This document shows, in pieces, positions 37,496 through 47,985 of a stretch of DNA of 64,000 bases. This stretch comes from Polynucleobacter sp. MWH-Loch1C5 (lineage in GTDB: Bacteria; Pseudomonadota; Gammaproteobacteria; Burkholderiales; Burkholderiaceae), in contig NZ_JACVPR010000001.1 of the NCBI RefSeq assembly GCF_018881775.1, positions 1,444,318-1,508,317 on the forward strand, in the 5' to 3' direction. The position numbers were made by a program, and so were the translations under genes. Every line of letters begins with the position of its first letter. Positions within the stretch are counted from its first letter, which is position 1. Under the pieces are notes generated by a model, which did no database searches, was not told the origin of the DNA, and saw only the letters and a list, made by a program, of their open reading frames with translations.

Positions 37496-38674
37496 TTATT
37501 GTAAGACTTGTAAGCGTTCTAGTGCCGCTTGCAAAGTAGTGTTTTGTTTAGCATAGCAAAAACGCACAATACCTGATTCGGTTTTGTCTTCATAAAAAGC
37601 GCTCACTGGAATAGCTGCGACACCGACTGTTTGTGTGAGCCAACGACAAAAGTCTGATTCTGTGAGTTCAGCTTGGGCTATTTGCAGCTGGCGATAGTTC
37701 ACACACTGAAAGTAGGTGCCTGGTGCGGGTAATAGTTTTAAGCCGGTACTGGCAAGCCCTTGACGAAACAAATCGCGTTTGGCTTGATAAAAATCAGCGA
37801 GTTCCAAATAAGGGCCGGGGTCTTGCATATAGGCGTAGATGGCATGCTGCGTGGGGGTGTGTACGGTAAAGACATTGAACTGATGAACTTTGCGAAACTC
37901 TAGCGAGAGTTCATGAGGCGCAGCCACGAAGCCAATTTTCCAGCCTGTGACATGATAGGTTTTACCAAAACTAGAAATTAAAAAACTTCTTTGAGCCAGT
38001 TCTGGGTGGCAAGCTACGCTATGGTGGTGTTGACCATCGTAAACCATATGCTCATACACTTCATCACTACAGATGAGGATCGATGTGTTGCGTACTAGAC
38101 TCGCTAAGCGCTCTAAATCTGCACGAGTCCAAACCATACCCGTGGGATTATGGGGCGAATTAATCATGATCATTCGGGTGGCAGGACTGATCGCAGCCTG
38201 CAGTGCTGCCCACGGTAACTCATAAGATTGGCTAAGACCATCAGGGCCTTGACGCAGCTCCATCGCCACTCGAATAGCTGTGCCGCCCACCGCTTCAATC
38301 GCTGGGATATACGAGTCATAGACAGGCTCAATCACAATCACTTCATCGCCTGGTCGCACACAGGCAGCCACGACTGTGAATAGGCCTTGTGTGCCGCCTG
38401 CAGTCACCGTGATTTCTGTATCGGGCTCATAGCTATGACCATAGAGCTGCGCTAGTTTTTCGCTAATGGCTACGCGCAAAGGCAGAATGCCTGCCATGGG
38501 CGGATATTGATTGTGGCCAGCTAAAGACGCTTGATAGAGGGCATCGGTCAAACGCCGATCGCAGGGAAAATCTGGAAAGCCTTGACCTAAATTAATCGCT
38601 TGATGTTTTTGTGCCAAAGCAGACATCACGGTAAAGATGGTAGTGCCGACTTTAGGTAATTTGGTCGAAAGCAT
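37496..38674 (-). CDS. PLP-dependent aminotransferase (methionine aminotransferase-like)
   Basis: INLGQGFPDFPCDRRL, INSPHNPTGMVW, SSFGKTYHVTGWKIGF. Confidence 0.9.
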   Translation of the reverse strand: MLSTKLPKVGTTIFTVMSALAQKHQAINLGQGFPDFPCDRRLTDALYQASLAGHNQYPPMAGILPLRVAISEKLAQLYGHSYEPDTEITVTAGGTQGLFTVVAACVRPGDEVIVIEPVYDSYIPAIEAVGGTAIRVAMELRQGPDGLSQSYELPWAALQAAISPATRMIMINSPHNPTGMVWTRADLERLASLVRNTSILICSDEVYEHMVYDGQHHHSVACHPELAQRSFLISSFGKTYHVTGWKIGFVAAPHELSLEFRKVHQFNVFTVHTPTQHAIYAYMQDPGPYLELADFYQAKRDLFRQGLASTGLKLLPAPGTYFQCVNYRQLQIAQAELTESDFCRWLTQTVGVAAIPVSAFYEDKTESGIVRFCYAKQNTTLQAALERLQVLQ

Positions 38675-38727
38675 AGTTCGTTTTGACCGGTTATGATGGT
38701 GATTATTTACTGAACACATATTCTGCC

Positions 38728-39510
38728 ATGTTGATCGTACTTTCGCCCGCTAAAAGCCTCGACTATGACACGCCTGCAGTGACGCAGGCGCATACCCTGC
38801 CTGATTTTGTCAAAGAAGCTGCGCAATTGATTGCTATCTTAAAGAAAATGTCTTTGCAAGAAATTGCGGAGTTGATGGATCTCTCAGATAAATTGGCGGC
38901 CCTCAATGTGGCGCGTTACGGTGATTGGTCTAAAACCTTTACCGATAAAAATAGTAAGCAAGCATTACTGGCCTTTAATGGGGATGTCTACGAAGGCCTG
39001 AATGCCAATACTCTGACTAAAAAGCAGTTGGATTACGCACAAGAGCATGTGCGGATTTTGTCAGGACTCTATGGGGTCTTAAGACCTTTAGATTGGATGC
39101 AGGCCTACCGCCTAGAAATGGGAACGGCTCTTAAAAACACCGCTGGCAAGGATCTCTATGCATTTTGGGGGAAGAAGTTGGCTCAACATCTCAAGGCCAG
39201 CCTAGACAGTCATCGATCTAAATATCTCATTAATTTGGCTTCTGATGAGTATTTCAAAGCGGTCGATGTCGCGGCACTAGAGCATCCCGTGATAGCCCCA
39301 GTGTTTCAGGACGAAAAAGCAGGTAAGTACAAGATTATTTCCTTTTATGCCAAGCGTGCGCGTGGTTTGATGACGCGTTTTATCATCGACGAAAAAATTG
39401 ATAAACCCGAGGGTTTGCTTGACTTCAATTACGAAGGTTATCGCTATGCACCTAAAGAAAGTAAACCCCATCAGCCAGTATTTAGACGTCCAGAAGCGGC
39501 AGCACGATGA
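38728..39510 (+). CDS. yaaA: Peroxide stress protein YaaA
   Basis: MLIVLSPAKSLDYDTP, VRILSGLYGVLRPLDWMQAYRLEMGT, FYAKRARGLMTRFII. Confidence 0.95.
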   Translation: MLIVLSPAKSLDYDTPAVTQAHTLPDFVKEAAQLIAILKKMSLQEIAELMDLSDKLAALNVARYGDWSKTFTDKNSKQALLAFNGDVYEGLNANTLTKKQLDYAQEHVRILSGLYGVLRPLDWMQAYRLEMGTALKNTAGKDLYAFWGKKLAQHLKASLDSHRSKYLINLASDEYFKAVDVAALEHPVIAPVFQDEKAGKYKIISFYAKRARGLMTRFIIDEKIDKPEGLLDFNYEGYRYAPKESKPHQPVFRRPEAAAR

Positions 39511-40157
39511 TCTTACGCTACGCTTTAGCATGTCTGATTTTGATCAGTTCGCATGTAATGGCGATTGAAGAACCACGCTACGAGCTAGTACTTGCTCAAG
39601 AGGATTTTCAATTACGCCGCTATAGTCCGATGCTGATTGCGCAAGTGACTGTCAGTGGTGATTTGAGTACCGCCTCTAATCGTGGTTTTCGACAAGTGGC
39701 TGACTTCATCTTTGGGGCTAATGAAGACCCTATTAAAAAAGAAGCACAAAAAATTGCCATGACTGCTCCGGTAGTCATCGAAGATGTCTCGAGCAAGATT
39801 GCCATGACAGCGCCTGTGATTGTACAAACTGAGTCCGGCCCCGGGCAGAGCTCGAAGGAGGCCCTCTGGAAGCTGGCTTTTGTGATGCCCAGACAGTTCA
39901 CGCTAGAAAACTTACCGCGCCCTAAAAATCCAAATATCGAGATTCAGAAGCTCGCTGAGCGTGAAGTGGCTGTTGTGACCTTTTCAGGTTGGGTCAGTGA
40001 AGCTGATTATCAAAAGCAGACAGAACGTCTTCGGACTTGGATACAGCAACAAGGTTGGCGCACTGCGGGTGAGCCACAGCTATCACGCTATAACCCACCT
40101 TGGACATTGCCTTTTTGGCGTCGTAATGAGGTGTGGTTACCGATTACACGTCAATGA
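39507..40157 (+). CDS. SOUL heme-binding family protein
   Basis: EEPRYELVLAQEDFQLRRYSPMLIAQV; KIAMTAPV repeated twice. Confidence 0.9.
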   Translation: MILRYALACLILISSHVMAIEEPRYELVLAQEDFQLRRYSPMLIAQVTVSGDLSTASNRGFRQVADFIFGANEDPIKKEAQKIAMTAPVVIEDVSSKIAMTAPVIVQTESGPGQSSKEALWKLAFVMPRQFTLENLPRPKNPNIEIQKLAEREVAVVTFSGWVSEADYQKQTERLRTWIQQQGWRTAGEPQLSRYNPPWTLPFWRRNEVWLPITRQ

Positions 40158-41362
40158 AATAGAGGTTCTTGGGCGGGTAGGTCTTCGGGCATTTCTGCAT
40201 GGACAATCTCGCCACTACGGTCGGCAAACATCGGCACACCACAGTCTTCGCACATCTCAGGCGCAAACAGCGTGCTGTGGCGGAAATGATCTTCGATGCC
40301 CGCCGCCTTCAGGGTGTCGTAAATTTCACGTATGGGACTATCTTCGATAGAAACGTCGCTTAAGGCATCGTTACTCACCATTTCACGATCATAGAGGGGC
40401 CAGACTACGCCATACAGAATTTCTTTTTGACCCTTCAGGCCAAAGCCAATGCGATATTCATCGCATTCTTCTTCACCAAACCCTGCCACAATCACAGTCA
40501 ATTGTTTGCGAGAAACATTGAGCACAGACTCTAAATAATTGATGGCAGCGACAATGCTTAAGGGGCGTACTTTACGATCGGATTCGCGACAGTTCGTGAA
40601 ATAAGCTTCGGGTAAGGCTAATTCAAATTCGCAACCCGGTAAGAAGGCAGCAATCGTCTCTGCAATACCGCTTTGCCATTGAGTGAGTGCCACACTGCGT
40701 TCTTGACGGCGTGGACCATCTTCTTGCCAACGAAATAATGCTTGACCTGCGGGCGAGGCGACCACGCCCACCACATAGCGCGGGTCTGCCAAAACAGGAA
40801 TGGTCTCTGGCATATTACGTAATTCCATTTTGATTTCACCGCCACCAATGGCCGCTGCTGCCAATTGTTCGAGTAACTGACGTGTTTGACAGTGGGAGTG
40901 TGGCATCTGATCAATACTATAGAGCCATGGGATCAGCGCAATACGACTGCCGTCAGCAATAATCGCCTCATGCAGGAGATTGCCCATGGCGGTGATGGAG
41001 TTTGCAGATAATTTGCCAGATGGGATGTTGTAGCGCGTATGCGCCACTATTGGGATGGCTAAGAGTAGGGCGTCCCAAGTTTGCCCATTGAACTCCAGAG
41101 TCATGGACTCTGCGAGCGTTTCTGCATTTTCAGCGAGAGCATCATAGGCAATCGGATTAATTTTGAGCGTTTGCTCCAGCGCACTATCAATCGCATTTTG
41201 ATTTTGGGCGTGTAAGAGTTTGATGAGACGCTCGAGTATGCGAGCTTCCCAGTAGATATCTTCGACGCGACTTCCTGAGGCGGCAAGCGATAGGGCATCA
41301 GCAATTAAGCGTTCAGCTTCAGGAGAGATGCGTGGGGGATTTTTCGCACGAAATTTAGGCAT
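40151..41362 (-). CDS. DUF2863 family protein
   Basis: 403 aa ORF; general pattern recalled from betaproteobacteria, no diagnostic motif. Confidence 0.7.
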   Translation of the reverse strand: MPKFRAKNPPRISPEAERLIADALSLAASGSRVEDIYWEARILERLIKLLHAQNQNAIDSALEQTLKINPIAYDALAENAETLAESMTLEFNGQTWDALLLAIPIVAHTRYNIPSGKLSANSITAMGNLLHEAIIADGSRIALIPWLYSIDQMPHSHCQTRQLLEQLAAAAIGGGEIKMELRNMPETIPVLADPRYVVGVVASPAGQALFRWQEDGPRRQERSVALTQWQSGIAETIAAFLPGCEFELALPEAYFTNCRESDRKVRPLSIVAAINYLESVLNVSRKQLTVIVAGFGEEECDEYRIGFGLKGQKEILYGVVWPLYDREMVSNDALSDVSIEDSPIREIYDTLKAAGIEDHFRHSTLFAPEMCEDCGVPMFADRSGEIVHAEMPEDLPAQEPLFH

Positions 41363-41378
41363 AGAGACATTCTAAGCA

Positions 41379-41415
41379 AAACGCCCGATATCACAAGACA
41401 TCAGGCGTTTATTTT
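41379..41415. terminator. Terminator-like hairpin
   Basis: AAACGCC (41379-41385) / GGCGTTT (41404-41410) then ATTTTT; second hairpin GCCTAG/CTAGGC at 41419-41436. Confidence 0.6.
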
Positions 41416-41452
41416 TAAGCCTAGTTTTCCCTAGGCGAGTGCGAAATGAAAA

Positions 41453-41647
41453 TTACTTCGCTGGTGCAGCTTTTGGAGCTTCAGGAGCTTTATTACCGTC
41501 TTTGTGCTCTTTGGCTTCTTGAATATGCTGAGCTTCAGCACCATGCTTTTCGCCACCCATATCGATATCGCCATCGCTCTTAAAGAGTAAATAGCCTGCG
41601 GCACCAATCAAAATTGCGACTGTAATAAAAATTGCTTTATTGCTCAT
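41453..41647 (-). CDS. Small membrane-anchored hypothetical protein with His/Lys/Ala-rich tail
   Basis: 64 aa; N-terminal TM AIFITVAILIGAAGYLLF then charged tail. Confidence 0.7.
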   Translation of the reverse strand: MSNKAIFITVAILIGAAGYLLFKSDGDIDMGGEKHGAEAQHIQEAKEHKDGNKAPEAPKAAPAK

Positions 41648-41746
41648 ATTAATTCCCTAAAAATAGATCAGTTAAGTGATTTTGTATTTTTATTCTTATA
41701 GCGATAATGTAACGCTTAAATTGCGCGAAACCTTGCGCTAAGCTGA

Positions 41747-42721
41747 CTAGAAGAGTTTTTTCGCAGCTTCAGGAAGTTTTAAACCCGCTGCTGATGCTTT
41801 TTGTAAGACTGTCCAGTAGTAACGATAGCTTGCACGGTCATGCAAGACGCCATTCATTTGTATGGGTCCCCAATCGGCAGTCATGGCTGCATGAATAATT
41901 GCCCAAGCTGTTTCGATTTCATCATTGCTCGGTGTGAGTGCTGCAACAATAATAGGAATCTGATTCGGATGAATACTCCATTTACGGGTATAGCCAAACT
42001 CATTTTTAGCGCGCAAACAATCACTACGAATAATGGCTTCATCTTTAAAGTTCGTGCACACATTGTGCGCAGGAACTTTGCCAAAGGCGTGACAGGCGGC
42101 AGAAATTTCGAGCATCGCACGTGCGATGAGTGGGTGGTCAAATTGACCGCGGTCCATCGCGTCACTCGGGATAGCGCCGTGATGGGCAGAGACAAAATCC
42201 ATCAGTCCAAAGCTCAATGATTCGACTTGGGGCAGGGCAGCTAGTTCGAAGACTTCGCGCAAGGCGCTATGCGTTTCAATCAGAACCTGTACAGGAATAC
42301 GCTGTGTAAGACCGGCGTGCTGACTGGCTTGATTGATCGCATCAAGCACCATTTGAGTTTGTGCAACACCGCTGACTTTCGGAATCATGATGAAAGCGAC
42401 TTGTTTGCCAGCCAAGCTGAGAATGGTTTGGATATCGCTGAGCCAGCAAGGATGACTCGGATCGTGGATACGCACACCGACACGCCCATGAATATGGTCG
42501 GGGCTATGCAGGACATCGACCACCAGAGCGGCATGCTCAGATTCTTGGCCAACAGGTGCACCATCTTCACAATCGAGCGTGATATCAAACACTGGCCCTA
42601 AGTCTTTTTGCAAAGCCAAGGCTTTACGCATACGCACTTCAGTGCCTGCGTAGTGATCACAAACAGGTAAGGCCCGCAATGGGGCCTCACCTTGGAACAG
42701 CACAGTCTGTGGATGCATCAA
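41747..42721 (-). CDS. HpcH/HpaI-type CoA ester lyase
   Basis: VRMRKALALQKDLGPVFDITLDCEDGAPVGQE; QVLIETHSALREVFELAALPQVESLSFGLMDFVS. Confidence 0.9.
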   Translation of the reverse strand: MMHPQTVLFQGEAPLRALPVCDHYAGTEVRMRKALALQKDLGPVFDITLDCEDGAPVGQESEHAALVVDVLHSPDHIHGRVGVRIHDPSHPCWLSDIQTILSLAGKQVAFIMIPKVSGVAQTQMVLDAINQASQHAGLTQRIPVQVLIETHSALREVFELAALPQVESLSFGLMDFVSAHHGAIPSDAMDRGQFDHPLIARAMLEISAACHAFGKVPAHNVCTNFKDEAIIRSDCLRAKNEFGYTRKWSIHPNQIPIIVAALTPSNDEIETAWAIIHAAMTADWGPIQMNGVLHDRASYRYYWTVLQKASAAGLKLPEAAKKLF

Positions 42722-43708
42722 TTACAGGAGGTGTTTAACACCGTCTTGCTCTTCGAGCAATTCTTTGAGAGTGAAGTCCATGCGCTCACGTGAGAAGGCA
42801 TCAATTTCAAGACCTTGAACAATCTTGTACTCGCCGTTTTCACAAGTCACTGGGTAGCCATACATCACTTCGTTTGGAATGCCGTAAGAGCCATCAGAAG
42901 GGATACCCATTGTGACCCACTTACCCTGTGTACCTAAGTGCCAGTCACGGATGTGATCAATCGCAGCATTGGCTGCTGAAGCGGCAGAAGATAAACCACG
43001 TGCTTCAATAATGGCGGCACCGCGCTTACCCACTGTAGGCAAGAAAGTGTTCTTGTTCCAGTCATCGTCATTGATCATCTGTTTAACAGATTGACCGCCG
43101 ATCGTGGCAAAGCGATAGTCTGCGTACATAGTTGGGCTGTGGTTACCCCAAACGACGAGTTTTTCGATTTCTGAAACTGGCTTACCAGTTTTGGCAGCGA
43201 GTTGAGACAAAGCGCGGTTGTGATCCAAACGCAACATCGCTGTGAAATTCTTCGCTGGCAAATCGGGTGCTGATTTCATCGCGATATACGCATTCGTATT
43301 CGCTGGATTACCCACAACCAAAGTCTTCACAGTACGCTTAGCTACAGCATTCAAGGCCTTACCTTGGGCAGTAAAAATCTGAGCGTTCGCTGACAAGAGG
43401 TCTTTACGCTCCATACCAGGGCCACGTGGACGTGCGCCGACGAGAACTGCGTAGTCAATATCTTTAAAGGCGGTCATAGGGTCGCTATGAGCAGTCATGC
43501 CTGCGAGCAATGGGAAAGCGCAATCATCGATCTCCATCATCACGCCTTGCAAGGCTTTTTGAGCTTTTTCATCAGGGATTTCCAATAATTGGAGAATCAC
43601 AGGTTGATCTTTGCCCAACATATCGCCGTTCGCGATGCGGAATAGGAGTGAGTAACCGATTTGACCGGCTGCGCCTGTGACGGCGACGCGCAAGGGTGCT
43701 TTTGCCAT
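42722..43708 (-). CDS. mdh: Malate dehydrogenase
   Basis: [53 protein letters not shown]. Confidence 0.97.
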   Translation of the reverse strand: MAKAPLRVAVTGAAGQIGYSLLFRIANGDMLGKDQPVILQLLEIPDEKAQKALQGVMMEIDDCAFPLLAGMTAHSDPMTAFKDIDYAVLVGARPRGPGMERKDLLSANAQIFTAQGKALNAVAKRTVKTLVVGNPANTNAYIAMKSAPDLPAKNFTAMLRLDHNRALSQLAAKTGKPVSEIEKLVVWGNHSPTMYADYRFATIGGQSVKQMINDDDWNKNTFLPTVGKRGAAIIEARGLSSAASAANAAIDHIRDWHLGTQGKWVTMGIPSDGSYGIPNEVMYGYPVTCENGEYKIVQGLEIDAFSRERMDFTLKELLEEQDGVKHLL

Positions 43709-43808
43709 TTATATGCTCCGAGATAAATTAGAAAGTTGTAATCTTGCGCCCCTCTCCTGACGCAAATCGTACAAAGTTTAGGACTTTGGGAGTATTTCTG
43801 TCAAATAC

Positions 43809-43830
43809 TCTTATATAAGACATAAGATAT
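43809..43830. promoter_or_regulatory. Candidate GntR operator in the mdh/gntR divergent region
   Basis: Perfect palindrome TCTTATATAAGA (43809-43820) followed by a second ATAAGA (43823-43828). Confidence 0.5.
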
Positions 43831-43858
43831 CTAGACGAAATTCCCTCCATGTGATGAA

Positions 43859-44596
43859 ATGGAGGCCATGACGGACACGGTAGCCACCTTTAGCCCCCTT
43901 TATCAGCAGATCAAAGGTCTTATTTTGGGTAGTTTGCAGACTGGCGAATGGAAGCCAGGGGAGATGATTCCTAGTGAAAACGAGCTGGCGGTTCGCTATA
44001 AAGTCAGTCAAGGTACCGTTCGCAAGGCGATTGATGAGTTGGCGAGCGAAAACTTGCTTGTTAGACGCCAGGGGAAGGGCACTTTTGTAGCCACCCATCA
44101 CGAAGACCGTGTTCATTTCCGTTTTTTACGCCTGATGCCTGATGAGGGGGAGCCGCATTACCCTAAAAGTCAGATTTTGGACTGTAAACGCTTGCGCGCA
44201 CCCGCTGAAATAGCCAAATTATTGGATCTCAAGACTGGGGATGCCGTGATTGAGATCGAGAGAATTTTATTTTTCTCAGAGCAAGCCATTGTTTTAGAAG
44301 AAATTTGGTTGCCAGGAGCCACTTTTAAGGGCCTCACCGCTGAAACATTGAAGAACTGGCGTGGCCCTATGTATGCCTTGTTCGAGACAGAATTTGCCAC
44401 GCATATGGTGCGTGCAGAAGAAAAGATTCGAGCCGTGGCTGCCACGCCCGAGTCGGCTGCTGCCTTAGGTATTGCTGAGGGCTCGCCACTGCTATCAGTC
44501 GAGCGTGTGTCTTATACATATGGCGAAAAACCGGTGGAAGTCAGACGTGCGGTTTACCAAACCCGTGAGCACCACTATCACAATGAGCTTAATTAG
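43859..44596 (+). CDS. GntR (HutC subfamily) transcriptional regulator (start may be 43868)
   Basis: PLYQQIKGLILGSLQTGEWKPGEMIPSENELAVRYKVSQGTVRKAIDELASENLLVRRQGKGTFVA; UTRA-type C-terminus. Confidence 0.94.
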   Translation: MEAMTDTVATFSPLYQQIKGLILGSLQTGEWKPGEMIPSENELAVRYKVSQGTVRKAIDELASENLLVRRQGKGTFVATHHEDRVHFRFLRLMPDEGEPHYPKSQILDCKRLRAPAEIAKLLDLKTGDAVIEIERILFFSEQAIVLEEIWLPGATFKGLTAETLKNWRGPMYALFETEFATHMVRAEEKIRAVAATPESAAALGIAEGSPLLSVERVSYTYGEKPVEVRRAVYQTREHHYHNELN

Positions 44597-44719
44597 GCTG
44601 CGTTGGAGGTAAGTAACAGATTAAATTCATCAATTTTTCATAGTGTCAGACTGTGGAAAGTTAATTAAGAGATAAAATCGAGAAGTTTTGCAGTGTGCAA
44701 AAAAATAGTGAGGAAATAA

Positions 44720-45106
44720 ATGCCAGAGTTTAGAAATATTCACGTCTTTGACTTGATGAAATACCGCCTGCCTTGGGCTGGTAAAGTCTCCATCCTGCAC
44801 CGTGTGAGTGGTGCTCTTATGTTCTTACTGATTCCTTTTGTGCTGTATCTTTTTGACAAAAGTGTTACCTCAGAAATCAGCTTTGTGACCTTTAAAACGG
44901 TACTAGCGCATCCTTTCATCAAGCTCGTGGTTTTGGCTCTGATTTGGGCATATTTGCATCATTTCTGTGCGGGTATTCGTTTCTTGCTCCTCGATTTGCA
45001 TATGGGGATTAGCAAGCCAGCGTCTGCGAAGTCTGCCGTGGGTGTTTTGGTCGTTAGCTTAGCGTTGACAGCGGTATTTGCTGCCAAGCTGTTTGGTTTG
45101 TTTTAA
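44720..45106 (+). CDS. sdhC: Succinate dehydrogenase cytochrome b556 subunit
   Basis: SILHRVSGALMFLLIPFVLYLFDKS; HHFCAGIRFLLLD; operon context. Confidence 0.95.
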   Translation: MPEFRNIHVFDLMKYRLPWAGKVSILHRVSGALMFLLIPFVLYLFDKSVTSEISFVTFKTVLAHPFIKLVVLALIWAYLHHFCAGIRFLLLDLHMGISKPASAKSAVGVLVVSLALTAVFAAKLFGLF

Positions 45107-45115
45107 GGAGTGAGC

Positions 45116-45478
45116 ATGGCGAACAATAATGTCGGACCTAAGCGCCTTGTCGTTGGCGCGCATTACGGTCTTAAAGATTGGTTATTGCAGCGTATTACTG
45201 CTGTGATCATGATTGTTTTCACGGTGATCTTATTAGTGGCTTTCTTAATGAGTGATGCCACCTATGAAGGTTGGGCTGGTTTATTTGCCAACCAATGGAT
45301 GAAGATCATTACTTTCTTGGCTATTTTGAGTCTTCTGTACCACGCTTGGGTCGGTGTTCGTGACATCTGGATGGATTACATCAAACCCGTCGGTGTACGT
45401 TTGACATTACAAGTATTAACAGCATTGTGGTTGATCGGTTCTATCGGTTATGCCGCGCAAATTCTTTGGAGGGTGTAA
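45116..45478 (+). CDS. sdhD: Succinate dehydrogenase membrane anchor
   Basis: RLVVGAHYGLKDWLLQRITAVIM; YHAWVGVRDIWMDYIKPVGVR. Confidence 0.95.
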   Translation: MANNNVGPKRLVVGAHYGLKDWLLQRITAVIMIVFTVILLVAFLMSDATYEGWAGLFANQWMKIITFLAILSLLYHAWVGVRDIWMDYIKPVGVRLTLQVLTALWLIGSIGYAAQILWRV

Positions 45479-45481
45479 GGC

Positions 45482-47260
45482 ATGACGGCCATTAAGACAT
45501 CATTGCCACGCCGTCGTTTTGACGTCGTAATCGTGGGCGCCGGTGGCGCAGGTATGCGTGCTTCGTTACAACTTGCAGAGGCAGGTTTGAACGTTGCCGT
45601 GTTGTCCAAGGTATTCCCAACCCGCTCACACACTGTGGCAGCGCAGGGCGGTATTGGTGCATCACTCGGTAATATGAGTGATGACAATTGGCATTACCAC
45701 TTCTTTGATACCGTTAAAGGTTCTGATTGGCTCGGTGACCAAGATGCGATCGAATTCATGTGTCGTGAAGCACCGAAAGTCGTCTATGAGTTAGAGCACT
45801 TTGGTATGCCGTTTGACCGTAATCCGGATGGCACGATTTATCAGCGTCCTTTTGGGGGTCACACAGCCAACTATGGTGAAAAAGCAGTGCAGCGTGCCTG
45901 TGCGGCAGCAGACCGTACTGGTCACGCACTCTTGCACACCCTTTATCAGCGTAACGTACGCGCCAAGACTCACTTCTTTGTCGAGTGGATGGCTTTAGAC
46001 ATCATCCGTGATCAAGAGGGTGATGTTGTGGGTGTCACCGCATTAGAAATGGAAACTGGCGAGATTCATATTTTGGAAGCCAAGTGCACCATGTTTGCAA
46101 CCGGTGGGGCAGGCCGTATTTGGGCTGCCTCTACGAATGCCTTTATCAATACTGGTGACGGTATGGGTATGGCCGCGCGTGCCGGTATCCCATTAGAAGA
46201 TATGGAATTCTGGCAATTCCACCCCACAGGTGTGGCTGGTGCCGGTGTTCTTTTAACTGAAGGTTGTCGTGGTGAAGGCGGCATCTTGCGTAATAAGCAC
46301 GGTGAGCGTTTCATGGAGCGTTATGCACCGACCCTGAAGGATTTGGCGCCACGTGATTTCGTCTCTCGTTCGATGGACCAAGAGATTAAAGAAGGCCGTG
46401 GTTGTGGTCCTAATGGAGACTACGTGGTTCTTGATTTGACGCACATTGGTGCTGAAACGATTCACAAGCGTTTACCATCCGTTTACGAGATTGGTATTAA
46501 CTTCGCGAACGTTGATGTCACTAAGGAGCCTATTCCTGTCGTGCCTACCATTCACTATCAGATGGGCGGTATACCGACCAATATTCATGGTCAAGTGGTG
46601 GCTCCGAAAAATGGTAACCCGAACGATATCGTCAATGGCTTCTATGCCATGGGTGAGTGCTCTTGCGTATCGGTCCACGGTGCTAACCGTTTAGGTACGA
46701 ACTCACTCCTAGACCTCTTGGTCTTTGGTCGTGCTGCAGGTAACCATGTGATTACAACAGCGCTTAAGCAAAAAGAACATAAGCCATTACCAGCTGATGC
46801 GGCTGATCGCACCTTGGCACGTTTGGCTAAGTTGGATAGTTCAGCATCGGGTGAGTACACACAAGATGTGGCTAACGATATCCGCAACACGATGCAAAAG
46901 CATTGTGGCGTATTCCGTACACAAGACTTGATGGACAGCGGTGTTGCGAAGATGAATGAAATCACTGAGCGCGCTAAGAGCATTCACCTCAAAGACAAGT
47001 CGAAGGTCTTTAACACTGCTCGTGTTGAGGCTTTGGAGTTGGCTAACTTGGTGGAGGCGGCTAATGCTACGATGGTTTCCGCTGCCGCTCGCCGTGAGAG
47101 CCGTGGTGCGCACGCCCACAATGATCATCCTAACCGTGATGATCAAAACTGGATGAAGCACACACTCTGGTTTAGCGAAGGCAATCGTCTCGATTACAAA
47201 CCGGTCAAGATGACGCCGTTAACCGTTGAATCTATTCCACCTAAGGTTCGTACCTTCTAA
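45482..47260 (+). CDS. sdhA: Succinate dehydrogenase flavoprotein subunit
   Basis: FPTRSHTVAAQGGIGASLGNMSDDNWHYHFFDTVKGSDWLGDQDAIEFM; HGANRLGTNSLLDLLVFGRAAG. Confidence 0.98.
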   Translation: MTAIKTSLPRRRFDVVIVGAGGAGMRASLQLAEAGLNVAVLSKVFPTRSHTVAAQGGIGASLGNMSDDNWHYHFFDTVKGSDWLGDQDAIEFMCREAPKVVYELEHFGMPFDRNPDGTIYQRPFGGHTANYGEKAVQRACAAADRTGHALLHTLYQRNVRAKTHFFVEWMALDIIRDQEGDVVGVTALEMETGEIHILEAKCTMFATGGAGRIWAASTNAFINTGDGMGMAARAGIPLEDMEFWQFHPTGVAGAGVLLTEGCRGEGGILRNKHGERFMERYAPTLKDLAPRDFVSRSMDQEIKEGRGCGPNGDYVVLDLTHIGAETIHKRLPSVYEIGINFANVDVTKEPIPVVPTIHYQMGGIPTNIHGQVVAPKNGNPNDIVNGFYAMGECSCVSVHGANRLGTNSLLDLLVFGRAAGNHVITTALKQKEHKPLPADAADRTLARLAKLDSSASGEYTQDVANDIRNTMQKHCGVFRTQDLMDSGVAKMNEITERAKSIHLKDKSKVFNTARVEALELANLVEAANATMVSAAARRESRGAHAHNDHPNRDDQNWMKHTLWFSEGNRLDYKPVKMTPLTVESIPPKVRTF

Positions 47261-47277
47261 GAGTACTGAGGATAACT

Positions 47278-47985
47278 ATGAGCAATACACGTATTTTTGA
47301 AGTTTATCGCTACGATCCTGAAAAGGATGCAGCGCCACGCATGCAAACCTACGAGGTGGAACTCGATGGTTCAGAGCGCATGTTGTTAGATGCTTTGGTC
47401 AAGCTCAAGAAGCTCGATGAAACTTTATCTTTCCGCCGTTCATGCCGCGAGGGTGTTTGTGGCTCTGATGCTATGAATATCAATGGTAAAAATGGCTTGG
47501 CATGTTTGACCAATATGCTCACCTTGCCAAAGAAGATTACCTTGCGTCCTTTGCCAGGATTGCCTGTGGTGCGTGATTTGATTGTTGATATGACGCAATT
47601 CTTTAAGCAATATCATTCGATTCGTCCGTACTTGGTCAATGACACGCCACCGCCAGAGAAGGAGCGCTTGCAGTCTCCTGAAGAGCGTGAAGAGTTAGAT
47701 GGTTTATATGAATGCATCTTGTGTGCCTCATGCTCAACCTCTTGCCCATCTTTCTGGTGGAACCCGGATAAATTTGTTGGACCGGCAGGTTTATTACAAG
47801 CCTATCGCTTTATTGCAGATAGCCGTGACCAAGTCACGAGTGAGCGCTTGGATAATCTAGAAGATCCTTATCGTTTATTCCGTTGTCATACCATAATGAA
47901 CTGTGTGGATGTTTGTCCGAAAGGTTTGAACCCCACTAAGGCGATTGGTAAGATCAAGGAATTGATGGTTCGCCGAGCTGTTTAA
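47278..47985 (+). CDS. sdhB: Succinate dehydrogenase iron-sulfur subunit
   Basis: SCREGVCGSDAMNINGKNGLAC; CILCASCSTSCPSFWWN. Confidence 0.98.
   Translation: MSNTRIFEVYRYDPEKDAAPRMQTYEVELDGSERMLLDALVKLKKLDETLSFRRSCREGVCGSDAMNINGKNGLACLTNMLTLPKKITLRPLPGLPVVRDLIVDMTQFFKQYHSIRPYLVNDTPPPEKERLQSPEEREELDGLYECILCASCSTSCPSFWWNPDKFVGPAGLLQAYRFIADSRDQVTSERLDNLEDPYRLFRCHTIMNCVDVCPKGLNPTKAIGKIKELMVRRAV

Noticed and set aside
39612-39840. Internal repeat AAGATTGCCATGAC(T/A)GC within the SOUL gene
   Set aside because: Encodes the KIAMTAPV motif duplicated as normal in the SOUL family
41840-42220. 126-aa plus-strand ORF opposite the CoA ester lyase
   Set aside because: Antisense to a conserved enzyme; no domain or RBS
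43079-43089. CTGTTTAACAG resembling an SOS box inside mdh
   Set aside because: Spacing (CTG-N5-CAG) does not fit LexA and it is intragenic
45448-47161. Multiple antisense and alternate-frame ORFs within sdhA
   Set aside because: sdhA is unambiguous; the others are shadow frames without support
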